Counted from the stretch's first letter, positions 33,669-42,848 are shown. The stretch is DNA of 64,000 nucleotides from Pacificispira sp965223125 (GCA_965223125.1 OZ244984.1:4008205-4072204), one strand, 5' to 3'. A program made the numbers and translations. Notes: a model not told the origin generated them from the sequence alone.

Positions 33669-34724
33669 TCACTTGGATTTCAGTGCAGCCTTATCGGCAA
33701 GCAGTTTCGCAACATCGCTTCGATGCCGGCGCGTATCTACGAATTCACCAATGGCGAGGGCCATACGCTCTGGCGCAGCCGTAACTTCTCTCGCAAGCGC
33801 TTCGACATCGGTCTTTTCTTTGTCCGTGTCCATAGCGCCCATCGCCAAGATCCAGGCGTGGCAGGCCTTACGGTCTTCGGCGTTTTCGATAAAGGCGTCC
33901 ACCAGTTCCAAACCGAACTCATAGAATTCCAGGAGCACCGCAGACACGATCAGGGAATGCTGTTGCCGGTGCGTCAGATTGACATCTCGCGTTGGCGATC
34001 CGGGAAGCGGGTCTTTGAAGAAAATAGCATCTGCCTGAAAGGCTCGCTCTCTGCTCCATTCCCGCGACCGGTCCATGCGGTTACAAGAGCGCAGACGAAA
34101 CGTGTCGAACCCGTAAAAGGAAAAACCCAATCCGCGCAAATATTGTTCAACTTCCGAAAAGAATCCCTGACCTTCATAAAGCTCCGCAAAGGAGACTTCG
34201 GCAATCAGCGCGACTGTGCGCTCTGAGAGGGTTTTTTGCCCGCCCTTAAGGATTTCCAACTCTGTCCCTTGCGTGTCGATCTTGATCATTTCGCCCGTAT
34301 GTTCGTTCCCTTGCTGCGATCCGAAAACGACATCGTCCAGCATGGAGACAGGCACGCTCAATTCACCGATCCGTTCCCATTTCACCATGTTGTAACGGGC
34401 AACAAGTTCTGCATTTGGGATGCGCAGTGAATCGTTTGTCGGGACCGATATGCGGTGCAACGTCGCTGTGCCATTGTAGCCCGCCAAACCGACCGGCTCT
34501 AAGTTGACCGCAGCATAAGGAGAGCCATGCTTTTCGATACGCGCAACCATCAACGCGCATTCTTCCGGATCCGGCTCAAACCCCAAGACCGAAACAAAAG
34601 GTGCTAATGCATTCACCGTCTCATGAATGCCACCACGAGCGCCGATGTCGATAAAGCCCAAAGGCGCTTTCGAAAACACATCGGCCAGGCTGGTCTTGCG
34701 AAATTCCGTATCGGTGGTCTTCAT
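33669..34724 (-). CDS. FkbM family methyltransferase
   Basis: 351-residue SAM-dependent methyltransferase. The SAM-binding strand is LGFIDIGARGGIHETV, with FEPDPEECALMVARIEKHG for the ribose contact, and the FkbM mark MIKIDTQGTELEILKG is clear. These enzymes O-methylate sugar hydroxyls in antibiotics, exopolysaccharides and lipopolysaccharides. The C-terminal 100 residues (from about 245) are extra to the fold and helical. Last gene of the long minus-strand operon, 41 bases after the PhyH-type oxygenase gene. Confidence 0.88.
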   Translation of the reverse strand: MKTTDTEFRKTSLADVFSKAPLGFIDIGARGGIHETVNALAPFVSVLGFEPDPEECALMVARIEKHGSPYAAVNLEPVGLAGYNGTATLHRISVPTNDSLRIPNAELVARYNMVKWERIGELSVPVSMLDDVVFGSQQGNEHTGEMIKIDTQGTELEILKGGQKTLSERTVALIAEVSFAELYEGQGFFSEVEQYLRGLGFSFYGFDTFRLRSCNRMDRSREWSRERAFQADAIFFKDPLPGSPTRDVNLTHRQQHSLIVSAVLLEFYEFGLELVDAFIENAEDRKACHAWILAMGAMDTDKEKTDVEALAREVTAAPERMALAIGEFVDTRRHRSDVAKLLADKAALKSK

Positions 34725-34765
34725 AGCGTTTGGAAACCTTAAAATAAGCGGGTCGGTATTTTTGT

Positions 34766-35491
34766 TTATCGAACAGGGATTTCCGTTCTTTTGGCGTAAT
34801 TACCGGCGCGGAATTTCCGGCCCTTCAGAATGTACGTACATAAGAGCGCCTGGCGGGTCCGGTCAGACGAATTCTGAAAAGATCCGTGCACAAGGTGACC
34901 GTGCAAAACAACAACGGATCCCGCCGGAAGGTGCACATTCATAGCTGAGTACTGTTCCGGTACGATGCAATCCTCATTCGCCGCATTGGGGTCTTGGTTC
35001 TGGCCGGCCCCACCTTCGAGGCGCTGCGTATTCAAGATCGGCTCCAGATGGGTGCCGGGATAAATGTACAATCCGCCATTCTCAGGACTGACATCCGTCA
35101 TCGCGCTCCAGACCGACCCAAAACTGTGTTGGTCTGCTTCCAGGTAAAAATTGTCCTGATGCCGGGCAAAGCCCAGCGTTCCTGGAACCCCGAAAAAATA
35201 TTCTGTTTGCAGTCCACTAACTTCCCCCTGCAACATCCCTTCAATAAGGTCCACCACAAACGGTTGGCGAAGTGCTTTCAGGAACTCAGGGCTTTGCCGA
35301 TGCGGATGCATCAGCGGGCGGTAATCGGACTGTGTGCGCGCGCGCAAGTCCTGGGCGGCGTCATTCAGCACGCTTATTTCATCTTTCGACCAAACGTCGT
35401 GTTCGATATGGAAGCCATACTTCTTGTAACCAGCAAGCGCGCCTTCGGGATCAGATTTGAACTGAGGGGGGGAAGAATTTTCCTGCGTCAT
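34766..35491 (-). CDS. Phytanoyl-CoA dioxygenase (PhyH) family oxygenase
   Basis: 241-residue Fe(II)/2-oxoglutarate oxygenase. The metal-binding HxD is in FARHQDNFYLEADQHSFGS, the distal His in VVLHGHLVHGSFQNSSDRTR, and the 2-oxoglutarate-binding Arg follows there. ATG at 35491 is chosen because the ABC ATPase gene ends at 35496, only four bases upstream; the longer frame would overlap it. Direct coupling to the exporter genes suggests it hydroxylates the exported glycan, its lipid carrier, or a nucleotide sugar. It is distinct in sequence from the three other oxygenases of this window (41940, 42849 and 55975). Confidence 0.88.
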   Translation of the reverse strand: MTQENSSPPQFKSDPEGALAGYKKYGFHIEHDVWSKDEISVLNDAAQDLRARTQSDYRPLMHPHRQSPEFLKALRQPFVVDLIEGMLQGEVSGLQTEYFFGVPGTLGFARHQDNFYLEADQHSFGSVWSAMTDVSPENGGLYIYPGTHLEPILNTQRLEGGAGQNQDPNAANEDCIVPEQYSAMNVHLPAGSVVVLHGHLVHGSFQNSSDRTRQALLCTYILKGRKFRAGNYAKRTEIPVR

Positions 35492-35495
35492 GACC

Positions 35496-36266
35496 TTAAC
35501 CCTTTGCATCCAAACTTTGCTGAGCACTTTCATATTGTTCAAGGACATCATCAATGTCCCCGAATGCCTTTATTTTTCCCTTCTCCAACCATAACCCTTG
35601 ATCGCAGAGTTCCTTCAACATTCGCGTGCTATGGGAGGCGAAGACGACGACCTTTGTATCGCCCAGAACCCGCTTCAATCTATCTCTTGTCTTCTGCATG
35701 AAGGCCATATCGCCGACGCCAAGCCCTTCATCAATCAACAATACTTCCGGCGCGACCGCAGTGTGAATAGCAAAGGTCAACCGGACGAGCATCCCAGAGG
35801 AATACGTGTTCATTGGAAGATGGATGAAGTCTCCCAATTCGCAGAAATCGACGACCTCCTCCGTCAGTTTGGGGACATCCTTGGGATCAGCCCCCGTCAA
35901 CAAACAAAGCCGCCTGATATTCGTTAAACCACTGAGATGGGTTTCCACGCCAGCATTCAGCGCAAGCAAGGAACGGATATTGCCTTGTGAAAGAACCTCA
36001 CCGCGCGTTGGATGATAAATACCAGCCAAAACCTTCAACAGCGAAGATTTGCCGGCCCCGTTTCGACCGATGAGGCCCACGCTCTGTCCCTCTTCAAGGC
36101 GAAACGATATATCGCTCAGGGCCTGAACGAAGGCTTGCCGCTTGTTCTTGCGCGTCACGATCCCACCCACAGCCGTGGCCTTGGATGTCTCAGCGCTTCG
36201 CACCCAATCGCTGCCGCCAAAGACAGGATATTCGAGATAGATATTTTTCGCTTCAATGAAAACCAT
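35496..36266 (-). CDS. ABC polysaccharide exporter ATP-binding protein (Wzt/KpsT type)
   Basis: 256-residue ATPase of an ABC-2 polysaccharide export system. Walker A is GLIGRNGAGKSSLLKVL, the signature is TYSSGMLVRLTFAIH, and Walker B is VLLIDEGLGVGD. The N-terminus has the Wzt-type EAKNIYLEYPVFGG and an insert with KNKRQAFVQALSDISF. There is no C-terminal carbohydrate-binding domain of the kind found in Wzt of E. coli O9a, so chain capping is not expected and the KpsT-like or Wzt-short form fits. Start at 36266; the permease gene ends at 36277, ten bases before. It drives export across the inner membrane of the glycan built by this locus. Confidence 0.92.
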   Translation of the reverse strand: MVFIEAKNIYLEYPVFGGSDWVRSAETSKATAVGGIVTRKNKRQAFVQALSDISFRLEEGQSVGLIGRNGAGKSSLLKVLAGIYHPTRGEVLSQGNIRSLLALNAGVETHLSGLTNIRRLCLLTGADPKDVPKLTEEVVDFCELGDFIHLPMNTYSSGMLVRLTFAIHTAVAPEVLLIDEGLGVGDMAFMQKTRDRLKRVLGDTKVVVFASHSTRMLKELCDQGLWLEKGKIKAFGDIDDVLEQYESAQQSLDAKG

Positions 36267-36276
36267 TGGAGCCCCA

Positions 36277-37086
36277 CTACAGCCAAAACGCGATTCTGTG
36301 TTTTGCGCGCGCAAACAGCAAGATCGATACAACCCACCCAACGAGCGTCGCGCATATCACAAAGATATAATTTTCCCACAAAGGGACTTCACCCAAGATT
36401 GGGGCGCGAACCAGTTCGATGAAATGGTAAAACGGGTTAAAGTTAATGATCGGTGTCAGTGGCCCTAATTGTTCCGGCTGCCACAAGATCGGCGTCACAA
36501 AGAAGAAGAAGGGCGAAATCATACGCACCAATGTCGACAGGTCGTCATATCGTGTGCCGATGATCCCAAGGAACAGCGATACCCACAGGCAATTCGCGAA
36601 GAGCAGAAGAAGCCCCGGAAGCAACAGCCACGTATTGGCATTAAACCCGGCGTCAAACACCAGCACCGTGATAAGCGCGACGGGTAAGGTATGCGCAAAC
36701 GTGAACAACTGGCGCGCGGTTTGGCGCAGAACGTGAAACCCAAGCGGTATCGCCATTCCGGTGATAATCGAGGCGCCGTTCTTAAACGTAACCAACCCGT
36801 CGCTGACAACACCAATTAGGAACTGCCATATGATCAACCCGACTGCCATGAACGGCAAAAACTGCTTCAAATCAAAGTTGAATACGAAGCTCCAAAAGGC
36901 GCCAAGGCCAAAAATATACGCCGCCGACCCTATGGTAATCCATATCGGACCAAGCTTGCTTCGAACATAGCGTTGTATGAGGTCGTCACGGCTGACCCGC
37001 CAAACAACTCGCCACATTCCAAGGCTCTCAGCAAAGTCGTTCAATGCTGGTCGAAGTTTGAAAAAACTGGATTGGCTGGCGTTCAT
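36277..37086 (-). CDS. ABC-2 polysaccharide export permease (Wzm/KpsM type)
   Basis: 269-residue membrane protein with six hydrophobic segments, the ABC-2 polysaccharide/polyol exporter layout. The cytosolic start includes FAESLGMWRVVWRVSRDDLI followed by QRYVRSKLGPIWI, typical of KpsM/Wzm; the last part has HFIELVRAPILGE and YNPFYHFIE-like residues (NFNPFYHFIEL). The ATP-binding partner follows after 10 bases. Together they flip a lipid-linked or terminally modified polysaccharide to the periplasm. Confidence 0.92.
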   Translation of the reverse strand: MNASQSSFFKLRPALNDFAESLGMWRVVWRVSRDDLIQRYVRSKLGPIWITIGSAAYIFGLGAFWSFVFNFDLKQFLPFMAVGLIIWQFLIGVVSDGLVTFKNGASIITGMAIPLGFHVLRQTARQLFTFAHTLPVALITVLVFDAGFNANTWLLLPGLLLLFANCLWVSLFLGIIGTRYDDLSTLVRMISPFFFFVTPILWQPEQLGPLTPIINFNPFYHFIELVRAPILGEVPLWENYIFVICATLVGWVVSILLFARAKHRIAFWL

Positions 37087-37117
37087 ATACGGTCATCTTC
37101 CTGTAGACACACGCGCC

Positions 37118-37762
37118 CTATAAGTCGGGAGAGCCACCCCGAATGAGCGTCTCAAGAACGCTGACAGTCGACGCTTTATTCAGAGGCAGAAATGAAAGCT
37201 CAACTCCCCACTCCTGGAAATACTTTTCGTCGTAAAGGTCACGTCCGCCAGGCGCATTGACGTATCTTGTCGCGCCCAATTCCTTCACAATTTCAAGGAC
37301 ACGATGTTGTCCCTTCAGCTCCGCAGGCAAGTTGAACTGACTTGATCTTACAAACTGACACCCTGCCCCAATTCGGGCAGCCACGTGTTTCAACGTGTCT
37401 TCCAAATAATCGACCGGTGGGCGGTCAAATTGAAAAAGAAGCCGCTTCAGTTCTGCGGGAGCATCTTCCCAAACGTCAGTTTGGAAGCACGCGAATGGCC
37501 GCATCCGTGCCTGAAATTGTTCCAGGGCGCCCGCCGCGAACCGCAATTCCAATATTTTTGCGGATTGGGATGCCTTCTCCAATGGCAAGGTGATCCAATC
37601 AAGACCACCGTCAACTTTGTGCAGCCGATTGCGATGAACGTACCCACGCCGCGGGAACTGCACACAGTCGAAGATGACAAAATAGTCCGCCTCCCGCATC
37701 AGACGGTAGTAGCCTGCATAGGGGAAAAAGTAGGGTTGCATCACTGCGACAGTTTCAGGCAC
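37118..37762 (-). CDS. WbqC family protein
   Basis: About 214 residues of the WbqC-like family found in O-antigen and capsule loci. The N-terminal mark is VMQPYFFPYAGYYRLMREAD followed by YFVIFDCVQFPRRGYVHRNR, and the end has LSFLPLNKASTVSVLE. Members have been proposed as acyl- or amino-acid transferases in polysaccharide assembly but the reaction is not settled. I chose the GTG at 37762, with GGGGAAG just before it; a TTG at 37789 would add nine residues and leaves a gap of 10 bases to the preceding gene. It precedes the export permease gene by 31 bases. Confidence 0.82.
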   Translation of the reverse strand: MPETVAVMQPYFFPYAGYYRLMREADYFVIFDCVQFPRRGYVHRNRLHKVDGGLDWITLPLEKASQSAKILELRFAAGALEQFQARMRPFACFQTDVWEDAPAELKRLLFQFDRPPVDYLEDTLKHVAARIGAGCQFVRSSQFNLPAELKGQHRVLEIVKELGATRYVNAPGGRDLYDEKYFQEWGVELSFLPLNKASTVSVLETLIRGGSPDL

Positions 37763-37799
37763 ACGCTTCCCCAGCCAATTTTCACGCAATGCGTAGATG

Positions 37800-38792
37800 T
37801 TACGTATCGCGTCGCAGGTCTAACCACCATTGCGCGTCACGGGCCCAAGCAACGGTTTTCGCAATTCCTTCCTCCAGAACGGTCTGCGCCCGCCAGGATA
37901 GTACCTTTTCGACTTTAGAAACATCCGGAATTCGCCGGTCAATATCTTCATAGACCGCACCATACTTCTGGCGGGTATCGATTTCATTCACGGCAATCTC
38001 CGACCCAACCTCTTTCACGATCGTGTCGACAACGTGACGGATCGTATGCTCCTCAGGGAAGCCAATATTAAACACTTCCCCAACGGCGCCAGGATGTGTC
38101 CCCATCAAATCCATCGCACTGAGTACATCTGCAATATAGGTGAAGCAGCGGGTCTGTCCACCGCCATCATAAACATCCGGGCTAATCCCATTCAAAACGC
38201 GATGAACGCTCTGCGACACGACGTATATTGGATTTTGCCTTGGCCCGTACACATTGAAAAACCGAACGATCGAAAACTCAAAACCCTCTACATTACGGCA
38301 CGCAAAGAGCATATGTTCGCAAACAGCCTTGCTTGTGCTGTAAGACCAACGATCGACCTTTGTGCTACCAACAACACGGTCGGCATCCTCATTCCACGGC
38401 ACATCCTTATTTCGTCCGTATATTTCACTTGTACTGGTAAATACCAGGCGGGCACCGGTTTCATGGCACATGCGGACGATGTTACGGGTGCCCAGAACAA
38501 CGACATCAATCAGCGTCAGTGGGTCGGTCATGTAGTGACGAACACCGACGACAGATGCCAGGTGATAGATGACGGATATATCGAACTGATAAAACTTCAG
38601 TATATCCTCCTCGCTTCTGATGTCCGCTTGAACGTATTCAACATTGGGAGAGTTGAGAATCCCACGCAGGTTGTCCGCGTCTTGAGGCGCGCAAGTATCG
38701 GTCGCGATAACCGCCCTTCCTTGCTGCGCAAAATATTCGACCAAATGGCTTCCCACAAAGCCATTCGCCCCTGTAACAAGATATTTAGCCAT
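37800..38792 (-). CDS. NAD-dependent epimerase/dehydratase (extended SDR)
   Basis: 330-residue nucleotide-sugar-modifying SDR. The NAD loop is YLVTGANGFVGSHLVEYF (TGxxGFxG), the catalytic YxxxK is in WSYSTSKAVCEH, and the C-terminal ADVLSAMDLM and FNIGFPEEHTIRHVVDTIV match UDP-glucuronate decarboxylase/UDP-galactose 4-epimerase relatives. ATG at 38792 is used; two upstream codons begin with TTG. It follows the nucleotide-sugar dehydrogenase gene by 41 bases. A UDP-uronate decarboxylase or 4-epimerase acting on that enzyme's product is a reasonable guess. Confidence 0.88.
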   Translation of the reverse strand: MAKYLVTGANGFVGSHLVEYFAQQGRAVIATDTCAPQDADNLRGILNSPNVEYVQADIRSEEDILKFYQFDISVIYHLASVVGVRHYMTDPLTLIDVVVLGTRNIVRMCHETGARLVFTSTSEIYGRNKDVPWNEDADRVVGSTKVDRWSYSTSKAVCEHMLFACRNVEGFEFSIVRFFNVYGPRQNPIYVVSQSVHRVLNGISPDVYDGGGQTRCFTYIADVLSAMDLMGTHPGAVGEVFNIGFPEEHTIRHVVDTIVKEVGSEIAVNEIDTRQKYGAVYEDIDRRIPDVSKVEKVLSWRAQTVLEEGIAKTVAWARDAQWWLDLRRDT

Positions 38793-38833
38793 GCCCAAAA
38801 CACATCTCCGGCAATTTTGAATTTATCACAGCT

Positions 38834-40168
38834 TCAGCCGCGCCCAACGCCGACATAAGACAGCCCGTGCGCCTTCAAGGCGGACACGAAGTCAGTCGGA
38901 TAGAACATCCGTCCGTCAAAAACAACCGCGCCGCGCTTGGCTGCGCGGGCCAATCCTTCCGGTGTTAAGTCACGATAGGGCTTGTGACCGGTGAAAAACG
39001 CAATGCAATCCGCATCGGAAAGGGCCACCTCCAACGATGGTTCCAACGGCAAATCGGTCACGCTTTGACGGCCGTCCTCGGTGACATAGGGGTCGTGGAG
39101 TACGACATGATACCCCATATCCTTTAAGGCCTGGATCGCTGGGGCCGTTGGTGTGTGGCGGCAATCCGATGTGTCCGATTTAAAGGCGATCCCCAAAATG
39201 CAGACTTTTATATCGGATTTATCCATTCCCGGCCTTGCGACCGCCAAGGCGGTGGCAATCCGATCGACGGAATATCTGGGCATGCTGTCATTGACCTGTC
39301 GGCCTTGGCCAGGAAGCTGAATCTGAACATTCCTGTCCGCTGCAAAACGCTGGATAAACCAAGGGTCTTTGGTCAAACATGATCCGCCGACCCCCATGGA
39401 GGGGATCAGAATATTCACGTTCCCCGTTCCTTTCGGCAGCGTGTTTGCGGCGCGGATCACTTGCAATACATCAACCCCCAAACTGTCGGCAACCTTTGCC
39501 AATTCATTGGCCAAGGCGATATTCAAATCTATCCACAGATTGTCGGCAAGCTTTACAAGCTCCGCGGCTGTTGTGCCATCAACCCGCTCGCACGGGACGC
39601 CAACCGCTTTGGTCAACAATACCTCAGCGCGTGACGCATCCTCCGCCGTTACGCCCCCGACAACAATTGGGATAACACGCAATTCACGAAGCGCCGCCCC
39701 CTCTGCCAACCGTTCAGGGCAGAACGCGAGTGAGATTTTCGCGTTTTTCCCTAGGACTGGGGCAACCACTCCTTCTGTTGTTCCGGGTGGCACCGTGCTT
39801 TTCAACACTACGGTCTGCCCATCGCTAAGATGGGGTGCCAGGGCTTCGCTTGCAGTCACGATAGCGCTTAAGTCGGCCGTGCCTTCCGGCGAAAGTGGCG
39901 TGCCAACAGTCACCAGGATCAAATCACAGCCTGATACTGCAGAAAAATCTGATGCTGCGGTAAACTTTCCTGCACGGACGACCTGCGCGATCAGATCATC
40001 CAATCCAGGCTCATAGATCCGTGTCTTGCCAGCATTCAGCGCGTCGACGGTTTCTTTCGACACATCGATTCCAACGACTGTGTGCCCGCGCTCTGCAATA
40101 ACGGCCGCCATGGGGCATCCAACATGGCCCATCCCGATAATCGCGACCTTCAAGGCAGCTTCGTCCAT
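38834..40168 (-). CDS. Nucleotide-sugar (UDP-sugar) dehydrogenase
   Basis: 444-residue UDP-glucose/GDP-mannose dehydrogenase family enzyme that oxidises C6-OH of a nucleotide sugar to a carboxylate. Features in order are the NAD loop VAIIGMGHVGCPMAAVIAER, the strand LILVTVGTPLSPEG, the catalytic Cys in SMGVGGSCLTKDPWF (GxCxxKD) and the C-terminal binding domain (VCILGIAFKSDTSDCRHTPT). Closest in layout to WecC/WbpA-type UDP-HexNAc dehydrogenases rather than short Ugd, though specificity is not proven. It is two bases from the next epimerase gene, so translation is coupled. Confidence 0.9.
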   Translation of the reverse strand: MDEAALKVAIIGMGHVGCPMAAVIAERGHTVVGIDVSKETVDALNAGKTRIYEPGLDDLIAQVVRAGKFTAASDFSAVSGCDLILVTVGTPLSPEGTADLSAIVTASEALAPHLSDGQTVVLKSTVPPGTTEGVVAPVLGKNAKISLAFCPERLAEGAALRELRVIPIVVGGVTAEDASRAEVLLTKAVGVPCERVDGTTAAELVKLADNLWIDLNIALANELAKVADSLGVDVLQVIRAANTLPKGTGNVNILIPSMGVGGSCLTKDPWFIQRFAADRNVQIQLPGQGRQVNDSMPRYSVDRIATALAVARPGMDKSDIKVCILGIAFKSDTSDCRHTPTAPAIQALKDMGYHVVLHDPYVTEDGRQSVTDLPLEPSLEVALSDADCIAFFTGHKPYRDLTPEGLARAAKRGAVVFDGRMFYPTDFVSALKAHGLSYVGVGRG

Positions 40169-40170
40169 TG

Positions 40171-41154
40171 TCAGTTACTTTCTAAAACGGGCTTGTTGTT
40201 CTTCCACCATTCAATCGCGCGCCGCACCCCCTCCTCCAACGAGATAGAGGGAGACCAACCCAAGTCCGCCTCAATGCGGCTGCACTCCAGGGAGAGAGCA
40301 AACGGTATTGTTGGTCGCGTTGTATCATACTCAACAGTTAGGGTGCGCCCTGATAGTGTGATGATTGTGTGAACCAGATCACGCACTGAAACGGCGCTGC
40401 CAAAGCCGACATTGTACAAACGAAACGAACTGGCTCTTGGCGTCATGCAAAGATCGACACAATTGACAAAGTCATCGATATACAGAAAATCGCGCGCTTC
40501 TTCCCCTGTCCCCCAAACAGTAACTGCACCATCGTCCGGAGCCGTCATCACTTTGGTAACAGTCGCGCCAAACACGTGGCTGCGCTTAAGGTCGAATTTG
40601 TCATGCGGCCCATATATATTGGAGTGACGCAGCACGGTGCAGCGCGTCCGGCCAAGACCTGCGTAAAACTCGCACATTTTTTCAATGTAAATCTTTGTCC
40701 ATCCGGCCGCAAAATAGCGTGGCTCCAACGGAACCGACGCATCAAAGTCTGTTTCTTTCACCGGCGCTGCGCCGCTTTGATACATGATAGAACAACTGAA
40801 AAAGAGGAAATCCGCCACTTCCAAATCATAACAGGCGCGCAGTATCAGCGAATTCATAACCGCGTTGTCCGTCGTGTGGATATAAGGGCGCGCCACGATG
40901 TCGCCAGCACCAGAAGTCGTTGCGGCAGCCTGCACCACGATTGTCGCGCCTGTGAGAACCCGCCGCACATCTTCGTCTTGCGTCAAGTCTGCCTGAACCC
41001 ATTCGACATCAGGCACCTCAGCTGGTTTTCTTTGGTGCCAAACCGCGCGAACGCGGTACTGACCGGTCCGTACGAAATGGTTCAATAGATTGCGTCCGAT
41101 AAAGCCCGTTGCTCCACAAACAACCAGGAGAGGACGCAGATCAGTTCCAGTCAT
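40171..41154 (-). CDS. NAD-dependent epimerase/dehydratase lacking canonical YxxxK
   Basis: 327-residue extended SDR related to GDP-fucose synthase/epimerases. The NAD loop is VVCGATGFIGRNLLNHF and C-terminal DFLYIDDFVNCVDLCM fits the family. The usual catalytic YxxxK is not seen: the corresponding stretch PRYFAAGWTKIYIEKMCEFY has a Tyr seven residues before the Lys and Ala in the normal place. This may be a different catalytic set or a changed reaction. It is encoded between the SDR gene (14-base gap) and the nucleotide-sugar dehydrogenase gene. Confidence 0.82.
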   Translation of the reverse strand: MTGTDLRPLLVVCGATGFIGRNLLNHFVRTGQYRVRAVWHQRKPAEVPDVEWVQADLTQDEDVRRVLTGATIVVQAAATTSGAGDIVARPYIHTTDNAVMNSLILRACYDLEVADFLFFSCSIMYQSGAAPVKETDFDASVPLEPRYFAAGWTKIYIEKMCEFYAGLGRTRCTVLRHSNIYGPHDKFDLKRSHVFGATVTKVMTAPDDGAVTVWGTGEEARDFLYIDDFVNCVDLCMTPRASSFRLYNVGFGSAVSVRDLVHTIITLSGRTLTVEYDTTRPTIPFALSLECSRIEADLGWSPSISLEEGVRRAIEWWKNNKPVLESN

Positions 41155-41168
41155 GGTTCATAGCCCCA

Positions 41169-41918
41169 TCACGCACGTCTGCCGCCATTCACAGGCAGTA
41201 TCGCGCCGGTCACATAACGTGCGCCGTCTGACAAAAGCCATGTTACGAGTTCGGATACTTCATCCGGCGTACCGAAGCGGCCGAGTGGTATCGATGCAGC
41301 GGATTGCTGTTCGTCCGGGGTTTCTGGCGGTCTTCGGATGATACCGGGTGATACGGCATTCACCCGAATTCCCTCGCTCCCCAACTCAGATGCAAGTGCG
41401 ACCGTCATGGATTCTACAGCTCCTTTAGAGGCCGCATAGGGAATGAGCCTATAGCCACCTGAACGGGCCGCCTGAGAGGAAAAATTGACAATCGCACCGC
41501 CTTCCCCTCCGTTGGAGCGTGACGCATGGCGTGCAAAAGCCTGTGCGCAATTCAATGCTCCGATAACATTAACGGAAAATATTTGGGCGGTTTCGGCCGC
41601 ATTCAGATCCACCAGTTGCTGGCGCTTTCCGCCCGCTGCCGCCAAGTTGACCAATCCATGGATCGTCCCGATGTGAGCCGCCCGATCGAAAAGCCTATCG
41701 ACCTCTTCCGGCTTTGAGACATCTGTTTGTTCAGAAATCACGGTCGAATCCTGACCAAGTTCCAGTTGCAGATCATCTGCCAGATCTGGGTTTTGGTGAT
41801 ACCCGAAGGCGATTGCGTAGCCATTCTTTGACAAATGTCTGAGAACAGCTTGCCCGATAAAGCCACAGCCGCCGGTCACTACGACGCACTTCTGTTTGTG
41901 TCTCACACTATCATCCAT
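41169..41918 (-). CDS. SDR family oxidoreductase
   Basis: 249-residue classical short-chain dehydrogenase. Rossmann motif VVVTGGCGFIGQAVLRHL, the LVNLAAAGG strand, the catalytic Ser in IVNFSSQAARSGG and YAASKGAVESMTVALA (YxxxK) are all present, and the C-terminus has VTGAILPVNGG. It would reduce a keto group or oxidise an alcohol on a sugar or acyl chain. It follows the Fe/2OG-oxygenase-like pair at 41940 and 42849 by 21 bases; reduction or oxidation of a hydroxylated product is possible. Confidence 0.9.
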   Translation of the reverse strand: MDDSVRHKQKCVVVTGGCGFIGQAVLRHLSKNGYAIAFGYHQNPDLADDLQLELGQDSTVISEQTDVSKPEEVDRLFDRAAHIGTIHGLVNLAAAGGKRQQLVDLNAAETAQIFSVNVIGALNCAQAFARHASRSNGGEGGAIVNFSSQAARSGGYRLIPYAASKGAVESMTVALASELGSEGIRVNAVSPGIIRRPPETPDEQQSAASIPLGRFGTPDEVSELVTWLLSDGARYVTGAILPVNGGRRA

Positions 41919-41939
41919 GCGATACGCCTCGTTTCGACG

Positions 41940-42815
41940 CTAAGCGACATCCCGAAGGGGCGTGTCATCGGTCATCCTGAAAAAGTCCTCGACAGCATCG
42001 GATGTCGACAGACCATCAATATTCGGCGCGCCCCGCCCTTCTATTTGATCGTTTACGTTAATCGTACGCAATTCAGTGCTGAAACGGGCTGTTGGCAGCG
42101 AATTTGGGACGCTTGCATGAAGATGCGCAGCGGAAAAACAAATAATATCGCTTGGCTCTATCGCGATGGCGATCCCATCCGCAGAATCTGGATTGGTAGC
42201 TGGCTCGACAGCCGGATACGCGTCTCGAACCTCCTTCGCAGAGCCATTGCGCGCTCGCACGTCACGGCGCGCAGCCCGAAACTTCATCAGATCCCAACCC
42301 TTGGAATTGTTCTCAAGCGGCTCGGAAAAGTAACGCGGGAAAAAGGCCAGCGTGTTTTCCGGCGAAATACGATAGAGCGGCGCCCACCAGTTATGCTGTG
42401 AGAACATATTGGAGTACCATGTGTCCCTGTGCGCATGGAGCCCCGCCGTTGACATGGATTCCCCGTCGGTTCTTCCAGGCTGAATGCGCATCGGAAACCA
42501 GTCACAAAATGTTTGGTTTGGATCAACACCACATTGAACCAACGCCTCAATGAATAGCTTTTTGGCATCCGGATCATTGGTAAACTTGCGTTGCAATGGT
42601 TCAACAATCGAAAGGTATTCATCGAACGACAGTTCTGCGTGTGCGGTCAGCGGATCATGAGGCGCGAAGGCGCTACGGGTCATTTGATCGGCAAAGCTGC
42701 AAAGCTGGTGCATCCCCGGAATATTTTTGAATATAAGGATGTCGCCCTGGAACACACGCTCGGCGCGTTCTTGTTCAGAAAGCGGTTCGGACAAAAAATA
42801 AATCGAACTCATCAT
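41940..42815 (-). CDS. Putative Fe(II)/2-oxoglutarate oxygenase-like protein, paralogue A
   Basis: 291-residue protein I cannot name. It has the pieces of a non-haem Fe(II) oxygenase: HRD in GLHAHRDTWYSNMFSQHNWW (HxD), a distal His in CFSAAHLHASVPN and an Arg in ARFSTELRTI. The next gene upstream (42849) is a clear paralogue with GPHRDSWY, FSLAHLHEGPS and CRFSTDFRTL at matching positions. The N-terminal ILIFKNIPGM also recurs there (LILFKNVPGV). A third relative is at 55975. Genes are in tandem (33-base gap), in a sugar-modification operon before an SDR. Hydroxylation or dehydration of a sugar ring or an acyl group is possible; substrate unknown. Confidence 0.72.
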   Translation of the reverse strand: MMSSIYFLSEPLSEQERAERVFQGDILIFKNIPGMHQLCSFADQMTRSAFAPHDPLTAHAELSFDEYLSIVEPLQRKFTNDPDAKKLFIEALVQCGVDPNQTFCDWFPMRIQPGRTDGESMSTAGLHAHRDTWYSNMFSQHNWWAPLYRISPENTLAFFPRYFSEPLENNSKGWDLMKFRAARRDVRARNGSAKEVRDAYPAVEPATNPDSADGIAIAIEPSDIICFSAAHLHASVPNSLPTARFSTELRTINVNDQIEGRGAPNIDGLSTSDAVEDFFRMTDDTPLRDVA

Positions 42816-42848
42816 TCGCTATTGCTCCTTCCAAATCACGCGGACACT

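Noticed and set aside
37800..38792. ColC (GDP-colitose final step)
   Set aside because: The epimerase reads better as a UDP-uronate decarboxylase or 4-epimerase type and is in another operon, so a complete colitose pathway is not claimed.
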